Positions 8,249 through 17,180 are shown, numbered from the stretch's first letter. The stretch: 64,000 nucleotides of DNA from Jannaschia maritima (GCF_030973515.1 NZ_JARGZA010000017.1:1-64000), one strand, 5' to 3'. Notes: generated by a model from the letters alone, not told the origin. A program made the numbers and translations.

Positions 8249-9445
8249 CCGGAACACGGCCACCAACTCCACGTGGGTGGACCAGCGGAACTGATCCACC
8301 AGCGCGACCGGGCCCATCGCGTACCCCCCGTCCCCCAACGTCGCGGCATCGCGCGCGAAGCTTTCCGGATTGCAGGACACGTGGACGACGCGCGCCACGT
8401 CCGACGCCGCCAGTGCCTGGACCTGGGCGGCGCATCCCGCCCGCGGCGGATCCAGGATCACGGCGTCGAAGCCCGACAGGTCGTCCGGCGTCAGGGGGTC
8501 GCGGAACAGGTTGCGCAGGGAAGCGCGGATGGGCTTGCAACCGGTTGCGCGCCGCGCGCCGTCGCGCAGTGCCGCGACCGCGGGGGCGTCTCCATCCCAG
8601 GCATCGACGGGTGCGATGCGGGCGGCGGGAAAGGTGAACGTTCCCAGCCCGCAGAACAGGTCCGCGATGCGGGCGGCACCCCGCAGCGCGTCGATCACGA
8701 TCGCGGTCAGGACCCTTTCCCCATCCTCCGTCGCCTGCAGGAACGCCCCGGGCGGGGGCACGACGTGGGTGCCGCCCAACGCGACCCGTGGGCGGTCCGA
8801 CTGCAGCAGGGGTTCGCCATCCGCGGTGATGCGGGCGAAGGGGGGCGCATGGGGGGCCAGGTCCGAGGGGTCCACGGCCTTCGCACCATGCAGCGCCAGG
8901 TCCAGCCCGGTGGCGGTGCGGGTAAGGTGCAGACCGATCTCCGCCCCGCGGGGGGCGGCGAGGCGGGTGATCCCCTCCAGGGCGGGAAGGGCGGCCATCA
9001 GGTCGGGGTGAAGCAGGTGGCAGTCCGGGATCGCGACCAGATCGTGCGTGCCGGGCGCGTGAAGGCCGACCACGGCGCCCTTCTTGGTCTTGCGCCCCTT
9101 CAATGCCGCCCGCCTGCGGCTGCGCGGGGGCGAGACGTGGACCATCCCCACCTCCGCCGCCAGCCGGACGCGGTTCAGGGCCGTGGCCACCCGGTCGCGC
9201 TTCCACCCGGACGCGAAGGCGTCGGACGCGTGCTGCAGGCTGCATCCGCCGCACCGCCGGAAGTGCGCGCAGGGCGCCGCGACGCGGTCCGGCGACGGGG
9301 TCAGGATGCGCGGCGCCTCGATGCGCCCATCCGTGACGGCGCCCGCGACGACCTCGCCCGGCAGGACGCGGGGCGCGCGGGTGCCGTCCCCCGCGACCCC
9401 GTCGCCCCGCGCGTCCAGGCGTGCGATCGTCAGGCCGTCGGTCAT
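8240..9445 (-). CDS. class I SAM-dependent RNA (uracil-5) methyltransferase, RlmC/RlmD/TrmA type
   Basis: This 401-residue methyltransferase modifies a uridine C5 in RNA. A TRAM-like N-terminus (~1-50) precedes the Fe-S cluster cysteines in CAHFRRCGGCSLQH (~60-73). The SAM site is DLFCGLGTFTFP, followed by LDPPRAGC and the catalytic-Cys motif VSCNPESFARD. These mark the RumA/RlmD group. The target (23S rRNA U747, U1939 or both) is not deducible. Its ATG overlaps the stop of the upstream ABC transporter gene (ATGA). Confidence 0.9.
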   Translation of the reverse strand: MTDGLTIARLDARGDGVAGDGTRAPRVLPGEVVAGAVTDGRIEAPRILTPSPDRVAAPCAHFRRCGGCSLQHASDAFASGWKRDRVATALNRVRLAAEVGMVHVSPPRSRRRAALKGRKTKKGAVVGLHAPGTHDLVAIPDCHLLHPDLMAALPALEGITRLAAPRGAEIGLHLTRTATGLDLALHGAKAVDPSDLAPHAPPFARITADGEPLLQSDRPRVALGGTHVVPPPGAFLQATEDGERVLTAIVIDALRGAARIADLFCGLGTFTFPAARIAPVDAWDGDAPAVAALRDGARRATGCKPIRASLRNLFRDPLTPDDLSGFDAVILDPPRAGCAAQVQALAASDVARVVHVSCNPESFARDAATLGDGGYAMGPVALVDQFRWSTHVELVAVFRRA

Positions 9446-11295
9446 TCGGCGGCGACGTCCTCGACCCCGATGAAGCCGCCCGACTGCCGCCGCCAGTACC
9501 GGGCATAGGTCCCGTCCTGCGCCAGCAGCTCCGCGTGGCCGCCCGCCTCCACGATGCGCCCGTCCGCCATCACGACGATGCGGTCCATGCGCGCGATGGT
9601 GGACAGGCGGTGCGCGATGGCGATTACGGTCTTGCCCTCCATCACCTCGGTCAGGGCGTCCTGGATCGCGGCCTCCACCTCGCTGTCCAAGGCCGACGTC
9701 GCCTCGTCCAGCACCAGGATCGGCGCGTCCTTCAGGATGGCGCGGGCCAGGGCGATGCGTTGCCGCTGGCCGCCCGACAGCTTCACGCCGCGTTCGCCCA
9801 GGGTCGCGTCGTAGCCCTCGTTCCCCTTGTGGTCGCGCAAGGACTGGATGAAGTCGTGCGCCTCCGCGCGCCGCGCGGCCGCCTCCACCTCGGCGTCCGT
9901 CGCGTCCGGCTTGCCATAGCGGATGTTGTCGCGGGCGGAGCGGTTGAACATCGCCGTCTCCTGCGTGACCATCCCGATCCGACGGCGCAAGGAATCCTGC
10001 GTCACGTCGCGCAGGTCGTGCCCGTCCACCGTGACCCGCCCCCCTTCGGGATCGTAGAGCCGCAGCAGGAGCGATACCAAGGTCGACTTGCCCGCCCCCG
10101 ACGCACCGACGACGCCCAACCGTTCGCCCGGATCCAACGACAGGGTCACGTCCCGCACGCCGCCCCCATCCGCGCGGCCATAGCCGAAGGTCACGTCCTC
10201 GAACGCGACCGCGCCGCGGACGTCCGTCAGGTCCACGGCGTCGGGCGCGTCGCGCAGGGTCCAGCGCGGGGTCAGGGTCCGCATCCCGTCCTCCACCTCG
10301 CCCACGTTGGAGTAGAGCGCCATCAGCGTGAAGCTGACCCATCCCGTCATCTGCGACAGGCGGAACGAGATCGCGCCCGCCGCCGCGATGTCGCCCGGGC
10401 TGGCCTGGCCCGCGTTCCACAGGATCAGCGACCCCCCGATCATCAGCAGCGGCAGCAGGCCCGCGCAGAACATCAAGGCGAAGCGGAACCCCGTCGACAG
10501 CCGTCCGAAGGCCAGCGTCCGGTCCCGCAGCTTCGCCATCGAATCCAACGCGGCGCGATCCTCGTGGTCGGTATGGCCGAACAGCTTCACGGTCTTGATG
10601 TTGGTGATCGTGTCCACGACCTGCCCCGTCACCATCGCGCGGGCCGCGGCGCGCGCCTTCGACCGGGTGCGGATGCGCGGCATGAACCAGCGGAACAGCC
10701 CCAGGTACAGCACCAGCCAGACGGTCAGCGCCAGCGCGATCCGCCAGTCGATCGCCAGCATCAGGATGGCCGACCCGATCAGGGACGCGCTGGCGAAGGC
10801 CACGACGTTGATGAACTCCGACGTGACGTCCGTGACGGCGCGCGCGGTCTGCATCTGCTTTGCCGCGATGCGCCCGGCGAAGTCGTCGTCGAAGAACGTC
10901 ACCGCCTGCCCCATCGTCCAGCGGTGCAGCCGCGACTGCACGAGCGGATACACGTTGGGCATCACGGCGATGGAGTTGAAGGCAGCCGACGTGCCGAAGA
11001 TCAGCGGACGGGCCAGCGCATAGAAGCCCACGAACAGCGCCAGCAGCACGGCGTTGCGCGCCAGGTAGCCCCCCGACGGGTCCGCCACGCTGTCGATGAC
11101 GGCGCCCAGGAAGAACGCGGTCGCGATCTCCGTGGTGCCGGCGAGCGCGGAGGCCGCGAAGGCCACGATCAGCGGGCCCCAGGCCCCCGACAGGCACCAC
11201 GCGAAGAACCGCCCCAGCGTGTCGGGCGGCGGCCCGTCGGCACGCGCGAAGGCGGGGACGAGGGCGGCGAAACGGTCGGCCAGGGCACGCAACAT
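9442..11295 (-). CDS. ABC transporter, fused permease and ATPase (half-transporter)
   Basis: This exporter-type half-transporter of about 617 residues has an N-terminal six-helix membrane domain followed by an ATPase domain. The ATPase has Walker A GASGAGKST, Q-loop MVTQETAMF, signature LSGGQRQRIALARAIL, Walker B ILVLDEATSALD and the H-loop IAIAHRLST. The start at 11295 has GGAAAG upstream; an ATG 11 codons earlier (11328) is the alternative. The second such gene lies 139 bp upstream on the same strand, so the two may form a heterodimer. The substrate is unknown; lipid or drug export is the usual role. Confidence 0.9.
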   Translation of the reverse strand: MLRALADRFAALVPAFARADGPPPDTLGRFFAWCLSGAWGPLIVAFAASALAGTTEIATAFFLGAVIDSVADPSGGYLARNAVLLALFVGFYALARPLIFGTSAAFNSIAVMPNVYPLVQSRLHRWTMGQAVTFFDDDFAGRIAAKQMQTARAVTDVTSEFINVVAFASASLIGSAILMLAIDWRIALALTVWLVLYLGLFRWFMPRIRTRSKARAAARAMVTGQVVDTITNIKTVKLFGHTDHEDRAALDSMAKLRDRTLAFGRLSTGFRFALMFCAGLLPLLMIGGSLILWNAGQASPGDIAAAGAISFRLSQMTGWVSFTLMALYSNVGEVEDGMRTLTPRWTLRDAPDAVDLTDVRGAVAFEDVTFGYGRADGGGVRDVTLSLDPGERLGVVGASGAGKSTLVSLLLRLYDPEGGRVTVDGHDLRDVTQDSLRRRIGMVTQETAMFNRSARDNIRYGKPDATDAEVEAAARRAEAHDFIQSLRDHKGNEGYDATLGERGVKLSGGQRQRIALARAILKDAPILVLDEATSALDSEVEAAIQDALTEVMEGKTVIAIAHRLSTIARMDRIVVMADGRIVEAGGHAELLAQDGTYARYWRRQSGGFIGVEDVAAE

Positions 11296-11434
11296 GAAGC
11301 GGTCTTTCCGGGTGGGGCCCCACGACATAGGCCGCCGAGCCCCGCGATGCCATTCTTGAAGATCGCTGTCGGGGACACACCTGTATGAGGTCCGCTTCCG
11401 GTGACGAAGGGGCGCGGGGCGGGGCCGTGTCGCG

Positions 11435-13285
11435 CTATTCCGCCGCCTCCACCTCCGCGGTGGCGATGAAGCCGCCCGATTGGCGGGCCCAGAACCGCGC
11501 GTACAATCCTTCGGCGGCCAGCAGGGCGTCGTGGGTGCCCTGTTCCACGATGCGGCCGTCGTCGATGACGACGATGCGGTCCATATGCGCGATGGTGGAC
11601 AGGCGGTGGGCGATGGCGATCACGGTCTTGCCTTCCATCATCCCATACAGCGTGTCCTGGATCGCCGCCTCGACCTCGCTGTCCAAGGCCGACGTCGCCT
11701 CGTCCAGCACCAGGATGGGGGCGTCCTTCAGGATGACGCGGGCCAGCGCGATGCGCTGGCGCTGGCCGCCCGACAGCTTCACGCCGCGTTCGCCGACATG
11801 GGCGTCGTAGCCCCGCCGCCCTTCCGGATCGGCGAGGTCCGCGATGAACCCGTCCGCCTGCGCCTTCTCCGCCGCCGCGCGCACCTGGTCCAGCGTGGCG
11901 TCGGACCGGCCATAGGCGATGTTGTCGAAGACCGAACGGTGCATCAGGCTGCTGTCCTGCTGCACCATCCCGATGGCGTGCCGCAGGCTGGCCTGCGTGA
12001 CGCGGGTGACGTCCTGCCGGTCGATCAGGATGCGCCCCCGTTCGGGGTCGTAGAAGCGCAGGAGCAGCTTGACCAGGGTGGACTTGCCCGCCCCCGACCG
12101 GCCGATGACGCCCACCTTCTCGCCCGGGGCGATGGACAGCGTCAGGTCGGTGACGCCGCCCTGCCCGCCGCCGTAATGGTGGGTGACGCGGTCGTAGTCG
12201 ATCCGCCCTTCCGTCAGGCGCAAGGGCGCAGCGCCCGGCGTGTCGGTCAGGGCGATGGGCTGGGCGATCGTCTCCATCCCCTCCTCCACCACGCCGAGCG
12301 AACGGAAGAACGACGTCACCGCCCACATGATCCAGCCGGTCATCGCGTTCAGCCGCAGGACCAGCGCCGTGGCCGCCGCGACGATGCCGACCGACGCGCT
12401 GCCCTGGACCCACAGCAGCACGCCCCAGCCGACGACGCCCACGATCAGCAGGCCGTTCAGGCAGACCAGCGCCACGTCCATGACGGTGAAGATCCGCATC
12501 TCGCGCTGGAAGGTGGCGCGCGTCTCCTCGATGGCGGACTTGGCATAGTCCAGTTCGCGCGATTCGTGGGCGAACAGCTTGACCGAATGGATGTTGGTGT
12601 AGGCGTCCACGACGCGGCCCGTGGTCATGGACCGCGCATCGCTGCTGGCCTTGGACGCGGGCCCGACGCGCCGGACGGTCCAGCGGACCAGCAGGGCATA
12701 GAGGCCCAGCCAGACGAGCAGCGGGAGGATCAGGCGGGGGTCGGCCGCCCATAGCAGGATCGCGGCGCCGACCATGTAGGCCAGCGCGAAGGTGATCGCG
12801 TCGAATACCTGGAAGATCGCCTCCCCCGCCGCGGGCGGGGCCTGCATGATGCGGTTGGCGATACGGCCCGCGAAGTCGTTCTCGAACCAGCCGATCGACT
12901 GGCGCAGCACGTGCTTGTGCGCGCGCCAGCGGATCAGCGTGCCGTAGTTGGGCAGGATGGCGTTGTTCAGCAGCAGGACGTCCAGCGCCTGCAGCAGGGG
13001 CCGGACGGCGAGCACGAAGATCGCGACGAGCGTCAGCTCCCACCCGTGGTCCGCCACGAAGGTCGCGGGCGTGGCATTCGACAGCAGATCGACCAGCCGC
13101 CCCATGTACGAGATCAGCCAGATCTCCACCGTGGCCACCACCACGCCGACGATCGCGGTCGCCAGGAACAGTCGCTTGAAGGGCTGCGAATAGTTCCACA
13201 GGAACGGCCACAGCTTCGACGGCGGCACGTCGTCTTCGGCATGCGCGACGTAAGGGTCGACCAGGTTTTCGAACGTGCGGAACAT
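11435..13285 (-). CDS. ABC transporter, fused permease and ATPase (second half-transporter)
   Basis: This 616-residue paralog of the following gene has the same order: six membrane helices, then an ATPase with Walker A GRSGAGKST, Q-loop MVQQDSSLM, LSGGQRQRIALARVIL, ILVLDEATSALD and IAIAHRLST. Both ATPase halves keep the catalytic Glu after Walker B, so neither looks degenerate. GGAGGG lies 7 nt before the ATG. A tandem pair in one orientation suggests a heterodimeric exporter. What it exports cannot be read. Confidence 0.9.
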   Translation of the reverse strand: MFRTFENLVDPYVAHAEDDVPPSKLWPFLWNYSQPFKRLFLATAIVGVVVATVEIWLISYMGRLVDLLSNATPATFVADHGWELTLVAIFVLAVRPLLQALDVLLLNNAILPNYGTLIRWRAHKHVLRQSIGWFENDFAGRIANRIMQAPPAAGEAIFQVFDAITFALAYMVGAAILLWAADPRLILPLLVWLGLYALLVRWTVRRVGPASKASSDARSMTTGRVVDAYTNIHSVKLFAHESRELDYAKSAIEETRATFQREMRIFTVMDVALVCLNGLLIVGVVGWGVLLWVQGSASVGIVAAATALVLRLNAMTGWIMWAVTSFFRSLGVVEEGMETIAQPIALTDTPGAAPLRLTEGRIDYDRVTHHYGGGQGGVTDLTLSIAPGEKVGVIGRSGAGKSTLVKLLLRFYDPERGRILIDRQDVTRVTQASLRHAIGMVQQDSSLMHRSVFDNIAYGRSDATLDQVRAAAEKAQADGFIADLADPEGRRGYDAHVGERGVKLSGGQRQRIALARVILKDAPILVLDEATSALDSEVEAAIQDTLYGMMEGKTVIAIAHRLSTIAHMDRIVVIDDGRIVEQGTHDALLAAEGLYARFWARQSGGFIATAEVEAAE

Positions 13286-13325
13286 CGGCGCCGCCCTCCG
13301 ACTGCGGCCGACATACCCTAGCGCG

Positions 13326-13910
13326 TCAGGCCGCGAAGACCATGATCCCGCTGGCCGCCAGGGCCGTGGCCATCACGGTCGTGAAGACCCGCCAGGCCAG
13401 CGGCGTCGTCAGCAGGTAGGCCAGCAGCGTGCCCGCGACCGTCCAGAACAGGCACACGAACAGGTTGATGCCGCTGAACGCGGTGCCGATGCGCAACGCT
13501 TCCCAGCCCGGCGGAAGGCCGCTGGCATAGCCCGACGCCGCGGCCAGGGCGACGATCCAGATCTTGGGGTTCACCCACTGGAACAGCACCGCCTCCGCGA
13601 AGGTGAACGGCCGGTCGCGGCCCCCGCCCGCCGCGCCGCCCGCGGCGCGCAGCAGCTTCCAGGCCATCCACAGGATCCAGGCGACGGCCAGGACCTGCAT
13701 CGCCAGCTTCAGCCCCGGCAGGGCCAGCAGCACCGCGCCCACGCCCAGCGCCATCGCGCCCGCCACGAAGCCCACGCCCAAGGCGACCCCCAGCACGTGC
13801 GGCACGGTCGGGGCGAAGCCGAACCGCGCGCCCGACGCGGTCAGCAGGATGACGTTCGGTCCGGGCGTGAACAGGCCCGCGAAGACGAACAGGTAGAGCG
13901 GGTCGATCAT
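13326..13910 (-). CDS. LysE family translocator
   Basis: This 194-residue inner-membrane protein has the LysE/RhtB fold. The N-terminal signature FAGLFTPGPNVILLTASGAR is seen, and further hydrophobic helices run to the C-terminus, with FAEAVLFQWVNPKIWIVAL in the middle. The family exports amino acids or related metabolites. The start at 13910 (MIDPLYLF) is chosen by family length; an ATG three codons upstream is possible, and neither has a clear Shine-Dalgarno. A long 440-bp leader region with hairpins and an 11-bp repeat lies upstream. Confidence 0.87.
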   Translation of the reverse strand: MIDPLYLFVFAGLFTPGPNVILLTASGARFGFAPTVPHVLGVALGVGFVAGAMALGVGAVLLALPGLKLAMQVLAVAWILWMAWKLLRAAGGAAGGGRDRPFTFAEAVLFQWVNPKIWIVALAAASGYASGLPPGWEALRIGTAFSGINLFVCLFWTVAGTLLAYLLTTPLAWRVFTTVMATALAASGIMVFAA

Positions 13911-14020
13911 GGGCCGCATGTGGCGCGGGCAAGTGGGTGGGCGCAACGGGATCGGGAGGGAGGTATAGGGGGGAGCGCCGGGAGGAGGTGCGGGGAAAAT
14001 CGATAGGATTGGATGCACCG

Positions 14021-14039
14021 GAAATCGCCCTGCGATTTC
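14021..14039. repeat. perfect hairpin in the LysE leader region
   Basis: GAAATCGC-CCT-GCGATTTC forms an 8-bp perfect stem with a 3-nt loop, about 110 bp upstream of the LysE start. It is less G+C-rich than its surroundings. Its role is unknown. Confidence 0.5.
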
Positions 14040-14096
14040 AACGATGTCGCGGCGATGGTTAGACTTCGCGGCATCCGGATCGCGGCAGGTCGTCGC

Positions 14097-14123
14097 ATGC
14101 ACCCCCCGTACACCCCCCGTACA
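14097..14123 (-). repeat. 11-bp tandem repeat, two units plus degenerate unit
   Basis: On the minus strand the units read TGTACGGGGGG twice (14102-14123), followed by TGCAT (14097-14101). The same unit occurs three times, also followed by TGCAT, at 39185-39222. The 11-bp period puts each unit on about the same face of the DNA helix. Confidence 0.75.
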
Positions 14124-14192
14124 TACACATGGGCATATCGGCAGCGTACGTTGCGCCGGGGTTGCGTCGCGGCGGCGTTCCGTGCGGGGGGT

Positions 14193-14230
14193 GGTCCGGC
14201 GGGCCGCCCGGGCGGCCCGCGCTGCGGACC
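14193..14230. repeat. 22-bp perfect palindrome flanked by a second inverted repeat
   Basis: Positions 14199-14220 are a perfect palindrome, each half being GCGGGCCGCCC or its complement. It is bracketed by GGTCCG (14193-14198) and CGGACC (14225-14230). It could fold as a strong cruciform or RNA hairpin. Confidence 0.6.
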
Positions 14231-14283
14231 TCGGAACGGTCCCCCGGACCGTCCCGTCGCTGCGCAACCGGTCCTTCGCCCCC

Positions 14284-14300
14284 GTGCATGGGGCATGCAC
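14284..14300. repeat. GTGCATG/CATGCAC hairpin downstream of cca
   Basis: A 7-bp perfect stem with a GGG loop lies about 50 bp past the cca stop on the minus strand. It may end the cca transcript, although no T-tract follows. Confidence 0.35.
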
Positions 14301-14351
14301 CGGTCAGCGGATCGGCGGGGGACGGGGTCGAAATGCGCCCCGCTCGGTGCC

Positions 14352-15509
14352 TTAGTGGCGGTGGTTGGACACGCGGCGGAGCAGGTCGTCTTTCGTGAGG
14401 GCCCCGTCCGATAAAAGCCAAGCCTGCAGCGCATCGTCGAGCGCTTCTCCCAAAGAGGGGCCGGTCAGCGCGGGCATCAGGTCCGCCGCTGCCAGGGGAA
14501 ATTTGGCCACCGCGCCGCGGGCGACGAGCTCAAGATCCTCCGCCGCGACTGGATGCCCCGTCAAAGCCGAGTGGATCAGGAGCGCGTCCCGCCCGAGGCT
14601 CGGCCCAAGGAGATTTCCGAATACAAACGGCCGAACGTCACCACGGCCCGTTTTGGCCAAAATCTGCGTGGTACGCGCTTCGGCCTTCGACAGGCGCAGG
14701 TCGTCCGCCTCGCCGCCCAGCAGGGCCAGGCGACGGATCCAGGCAGGTTCGATGCCGTCTTCCAGATGCACCAGCACCGACAGGGGCGCGGCCTCGGCAC
14801 CGGGCAGGATGCGGGCCAGGATGCCGGACCGTTCCATCGTCGCGACCATCGGTGCGGGGTCGGGGGCGGACAAGAGCTTGCGGACCTCCTGCCCCACGCG
14901 TTCGCGCGACAGGCCGTCCAGCCCGTCCGCCAGCTCCGCGCAGGCGGCCAGGCCGTCCGCGTCGATGCCTAGGCCCGGGTCGCCGTACCACGCGGTGAAG
15001 CGGAAGAAGCGCAGGATGCGCAGGTAATCCTCGCGGATGCGGGCATGGGGGTCGCCGATGAACCGGACCCGCCGCGCCCGCAGGTCGGGCAATCCGTCGA
15101 GCGGATCCACCACCGTTCCGTCCGCCCGCGCGTAGAGCGCGTTCATCGTGAAGTCCCGCCGCGCCGCGTCGGTGGCGACGTCGTCGGAGAACGCGACCAC
15201 GGCATGCCGCCCGTCGGTTTCCACGTCGGCGCGGAAGGTCGTGACCTCGTGCGGGACGCCGTCCACGATCAGCGTGATCGTGCCATGGTCGATGCCCGTG
15301 GGGACCGCCCTGATCCCCGCCGCGTCGGCCAGGGCGACGACCCGGTCGGGCCGGGCGTCGGTGGCCAAGTCGATGTCGGTGACGGCCGCATCCAGGGCCG
15401 CGTTGCGGACGCAGCCGCCGACCGCCAGCGCCTGATGTCCGGCATCCGTCAAGAGGGCGAACACCGCCTGCGTCGGCGCGGCCTCCAACCAGTCGCCCCC
15501 GACCTTCAC
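14352..15509 (-). CDS. cca: CCA tRNA nucleotidyltransferase / poly(A) polymerase family protein
   Basis: This 385-residue class II nucleotidyltransferase adds or repairs the 3' CCA of tRNA. The nucleotidyltransferase motif AVGGCVRNAALDAAVTDIDL (~30-50) contains the metal-binding D-x-D. RRDFTMNALY and the RNA-and-ATP motif IREDYLRILRFFRFTA are also seen. The GTG start overlaps the stop of the upstream NUDIX gene. The last ~100 codons use more A/T-ending codons than the rest, hinting at a replaced tract. It could be poly(A) polymerase-like; the two are hard to separate by sequence. Confidence 0.9.
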   Translation of the reverse strand: MKVGGDWLEAAPTQAVFALLTDAGHQALAVGGCVRNAALDAAVTDIDLATDARPDRVVALADAAGIRAVPTGIDHGTITLIVDGVPHEVTTFRADVETDGRHAVVAFSDDVATDAARRDFTMNALYARADGTVVDPLDGLPDLRARRVRFIGDPHARIREDYLRILRFFRFTAWYGDPGLGIDADGLAACAELADGLDGLSRERVGQEVRKLLSAPDPAPMVATMERSGILARILPGAEAAPLSVLVHLEDGIEPAWIRRLALLGGEADDLRLSKAEARTTQILAKTGRGDVRPFVFGNLLGPSLGRDALLIHSALTGHPVAAEDLELVARGAVAKFPLAAADLMPALTGPSLGEALDDALQAWLLSDGALTKDDLLRRVSNHRH

Positions 15510-16102
15510 GCCATCGCCCCCGCCAGTCCCCGCAGGATCCGCGCGGTCGCGCCCCAGATGTAGTACGGCCCCCACGGAACCGCATAATAGTGCCGCCGCT
15601 GCCCCCGCCAGCGCCGTCCTTCGACGGTGTACCGGTCGGGGTCCAGGACATGCGCGGCCGGCACGGTGAAGATTTCCGCGACCTCGCCGGGTTCGGGTAC
15701 GGGGTCGAAGGGTTGCAGCCGCGCCAGCACGGGGGTCACGGTGAAGCCGGTCACCGTCTCGTGGCTGGGCAGGCGGCAGACGACGCGGGCCCGGTCGCGG
15801 GGAAGGCCGACCTCCTCGGCCGCCTCGCGCAGGGCGGCGTCCTCCGGCGCCTCCCCCGCCTCCAGCTTGCCGCCGGGAAAGGCGATCTGACCGGGATGGT
15901 GCCTCAACCGGCTGGATCGCTTGGTCAGCAGCAGGCGGGGGCCGTCGGGGCCATCCCCGAACCCCACCAGCACGGCGGCGTCGCGCAGCACGCGGCGGCC
16001 CGGCAGGATGACGTCGGGGTTCAGGTCGAAGTCCGACGACGCGACCCCAGAGGACCGCGCCGCCGCCTCGATCGATCCGAAGTCGATCACACGGGCGTTC
16101 AC
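15506..16102 (-). CDS. NUDIX hydrolase, CoA pyrophosphatase type
   Basis: This 198-residue hydrolase probably cleaves CoA or related nucleoside diphosphates. The UPF0035-type motif LLTKRSSRLRHHPGQIAFPGG precedes the NUDIX box, which runs GGKLEAGEAPEDAALREAAEEVG with the catalytic EE pair. This combination is diagnostic of the CoA-ase branch. The GTG start overlaps the Hsp33 stop, and its own stop overlaps the cca start; the three genes are translationally linked. Confidence 0.88.
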   Translation of the reverse strand: MNARVIDFGSIEAAARSSGVASSDFDLNPDVILPGRRVLRDAAVLVGFGDGPDGPRLLLTKRSSRLRHHPGQIAFPGGKLEAGEAPEDAALREAAEEVGLPRDRARVVCRLPSHETVTGFTVTPVLARLQPFDPVPEPGEVAEIFTVPAAHVLDPDRYTVEGRRWRGQRRHYYAVPWGPYYIWGATARILRGLAGAMA

Positions 16103-17091
16103 CCCGCCTCCTTCGTGGCCTCGAACCCCAGGGTGGCAGGATCGAACTCGTAATGCGCGCCGCAGAACTGGCAGTCCGCGGTGACGATCCCGTCGTCGGT
16201 CGTCATGTGCCCGATGTCCTTGGCCGAATAGATCGACAGCGATTCCCGCACGCGGTCGGCCGAGCAGGTGCAGCCGAAGCGCACCGGCTGCGGGTCGAAG
16301 ACGCGGGGCTTCTCCTCGTGGAACAGGCGGACCAGCAGATCTGTGGGGGCTATCTGCGGCCCGATCAGCTCGCCTTCCTCCGAGGTGTCGAGCAGCAGGT
16401 TCACGCGGGTCCAATCCTCCACGGCGTCGGCGTCCAGGATGTCGTTGGCGGTCAGAAGCCCACCCTCGCCCGATCCGCCCTGCCCGTCCGCGGCGAAGGG
16501 CGACGCCTTGGGCATGTGCTGCACCATCACGCCGCCCGCGCGCCAGCCGCCCGTCGCGGCGTCCTTGCCGAAGGCCATGGCGAAGCGCGTGGGGATCTGC
16601 TCGGACTGGGCGAAGTAGGTCTCGGCGCAGGACGACAGCGACCCGCCCGCGATGGGCGTGATCCCCTGATAGGGCGCCATGTCCCGTCCCTGGTCGATCA
16701 GGATCGCGAAGTAGCCCTTGCCGATCAGGTCGAACGGCTTCGCCTGCACGTGTGCCGCCATGCGGTCCCGGTCGAACGACGCATAGGCGCGCACGCGGCC
16801 CGGCGCCCCGTCCTCCGACGGGCCGTAATAGTCGGTGGCGATCAGGCGCGCGGGCCCGTCGCCACGCACCTGCAGCGACAGCTTCCAGCGCACCTTTATC
16901 GTCTGACCGATCAGCGCCGTCAGGAGCGCCATCTCGGCCACCAGTTCCTCCACCTGCGGGGGGTAGTCGTGCTGCGACAGCACCGCGTCCAGCACGCCGT
17001 CCAGGCGCGCGACGCGGCCGCGGATGTCGCTGTGGTCCAGTTGGAACGGCAGCACCGTGTCGTCCCAGATATGGGTCATCGTGTCCGTCAT
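16099..17091 (-). CDS. hslO: Hsp33 redox-regulated chaperone
   Basis: This 330-residue chaperone is switched on by oxidation in the cytosol. The zinc-binding cysteines are seen at the C-terminus as FGCTCSADR (CxC) and CQFCGAHYEFD (CxxC), so the redox switch is complete. The N-terminal domain carries AYASFDRDRMAAHVQ and GGSLSSCAETYFAQSEQIPT. The start MTDTMTHIW at 17091 has AAGGAA 9 nt upstream. It heads the hslO-NUDIX-cca unit. Confidence 0.95.
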   Translation of the reverse strand: MTDTMTHIWDDTVLPFQLDHSDIRGRVARLDGVLDAVLSQHDYPPQVEELVAEMALLTALIGQTIKVRWKLSLQVRGDGPARLIATDYYGPSEDGAPGRVRAYASFDRDRMAAHVQAKPFDLIGKGYFAILIDQGRDMAPYQGITPIAGGSLSSCAETYFAQSEQIPTRFAMAFGKDAATGGWRAGGVMVQHMPKASPFAADGQGGSGEGGLLTANDILDADAVEDWTRVNLLLDTSEEGELIGPQIAPTDLLVRLFHEEKPRVFDPQPVRFGCTCSADRVRESLSIYSAKDIGHMTTDDGIVTADCQFCGAHYEFDPATLGFEATKEAG

Positions 17092-17180
17092 GATGGGTTT
17101 CCTTCTCGCGTCCGCGGGGCTGGCCCGCGGCGGGTCCGGGGGCCATATAGGCACGCGATGCCGAGCCCGGAACCCCGCCC

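Larger units (their letters stand above)
13911..14351 (-). other. 441-bp gene-free region between cca and the LysE gene
   Basis: No protein-coding gene is convincing here. It holds, read on the minus strand: a GTGCATG/CATGCAC hairpin (14284-14300), a long G+C palindrome (14193-14230), a two-unit TGTACGGGGGG repeat (14097-14123) and an 8-bp hairpin (14021-14039). Composition and order resemble the gap upstream of the chorismate mutase gene (38993-39271). Confidence 0.6.

Noticed and set aside
8240-11380. A single 1046-codon open frame on the minus strand
   Set aside because: Only the first-third near 8240-9445 is protein-like (methyltransferase). The rest is the antisense-free alternative frame of the ABC transporter gene, rich in Arg, Gly and Pro.
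9421-11388. A 655-codon plus-strand frame over the ABC transporter
   Set aside because: It is an Arg/His/Gln-rich antisense frame caused by high G+C at third positions; the ABC motifs on the other strand are intact.
14030-14420. Short plus- and minus-strand frames over the repeat region (peptides with HPPYTPRT)
   Set aside because: They are translations of the repeat itself, with no ribosome-binding site and no sensible ends.
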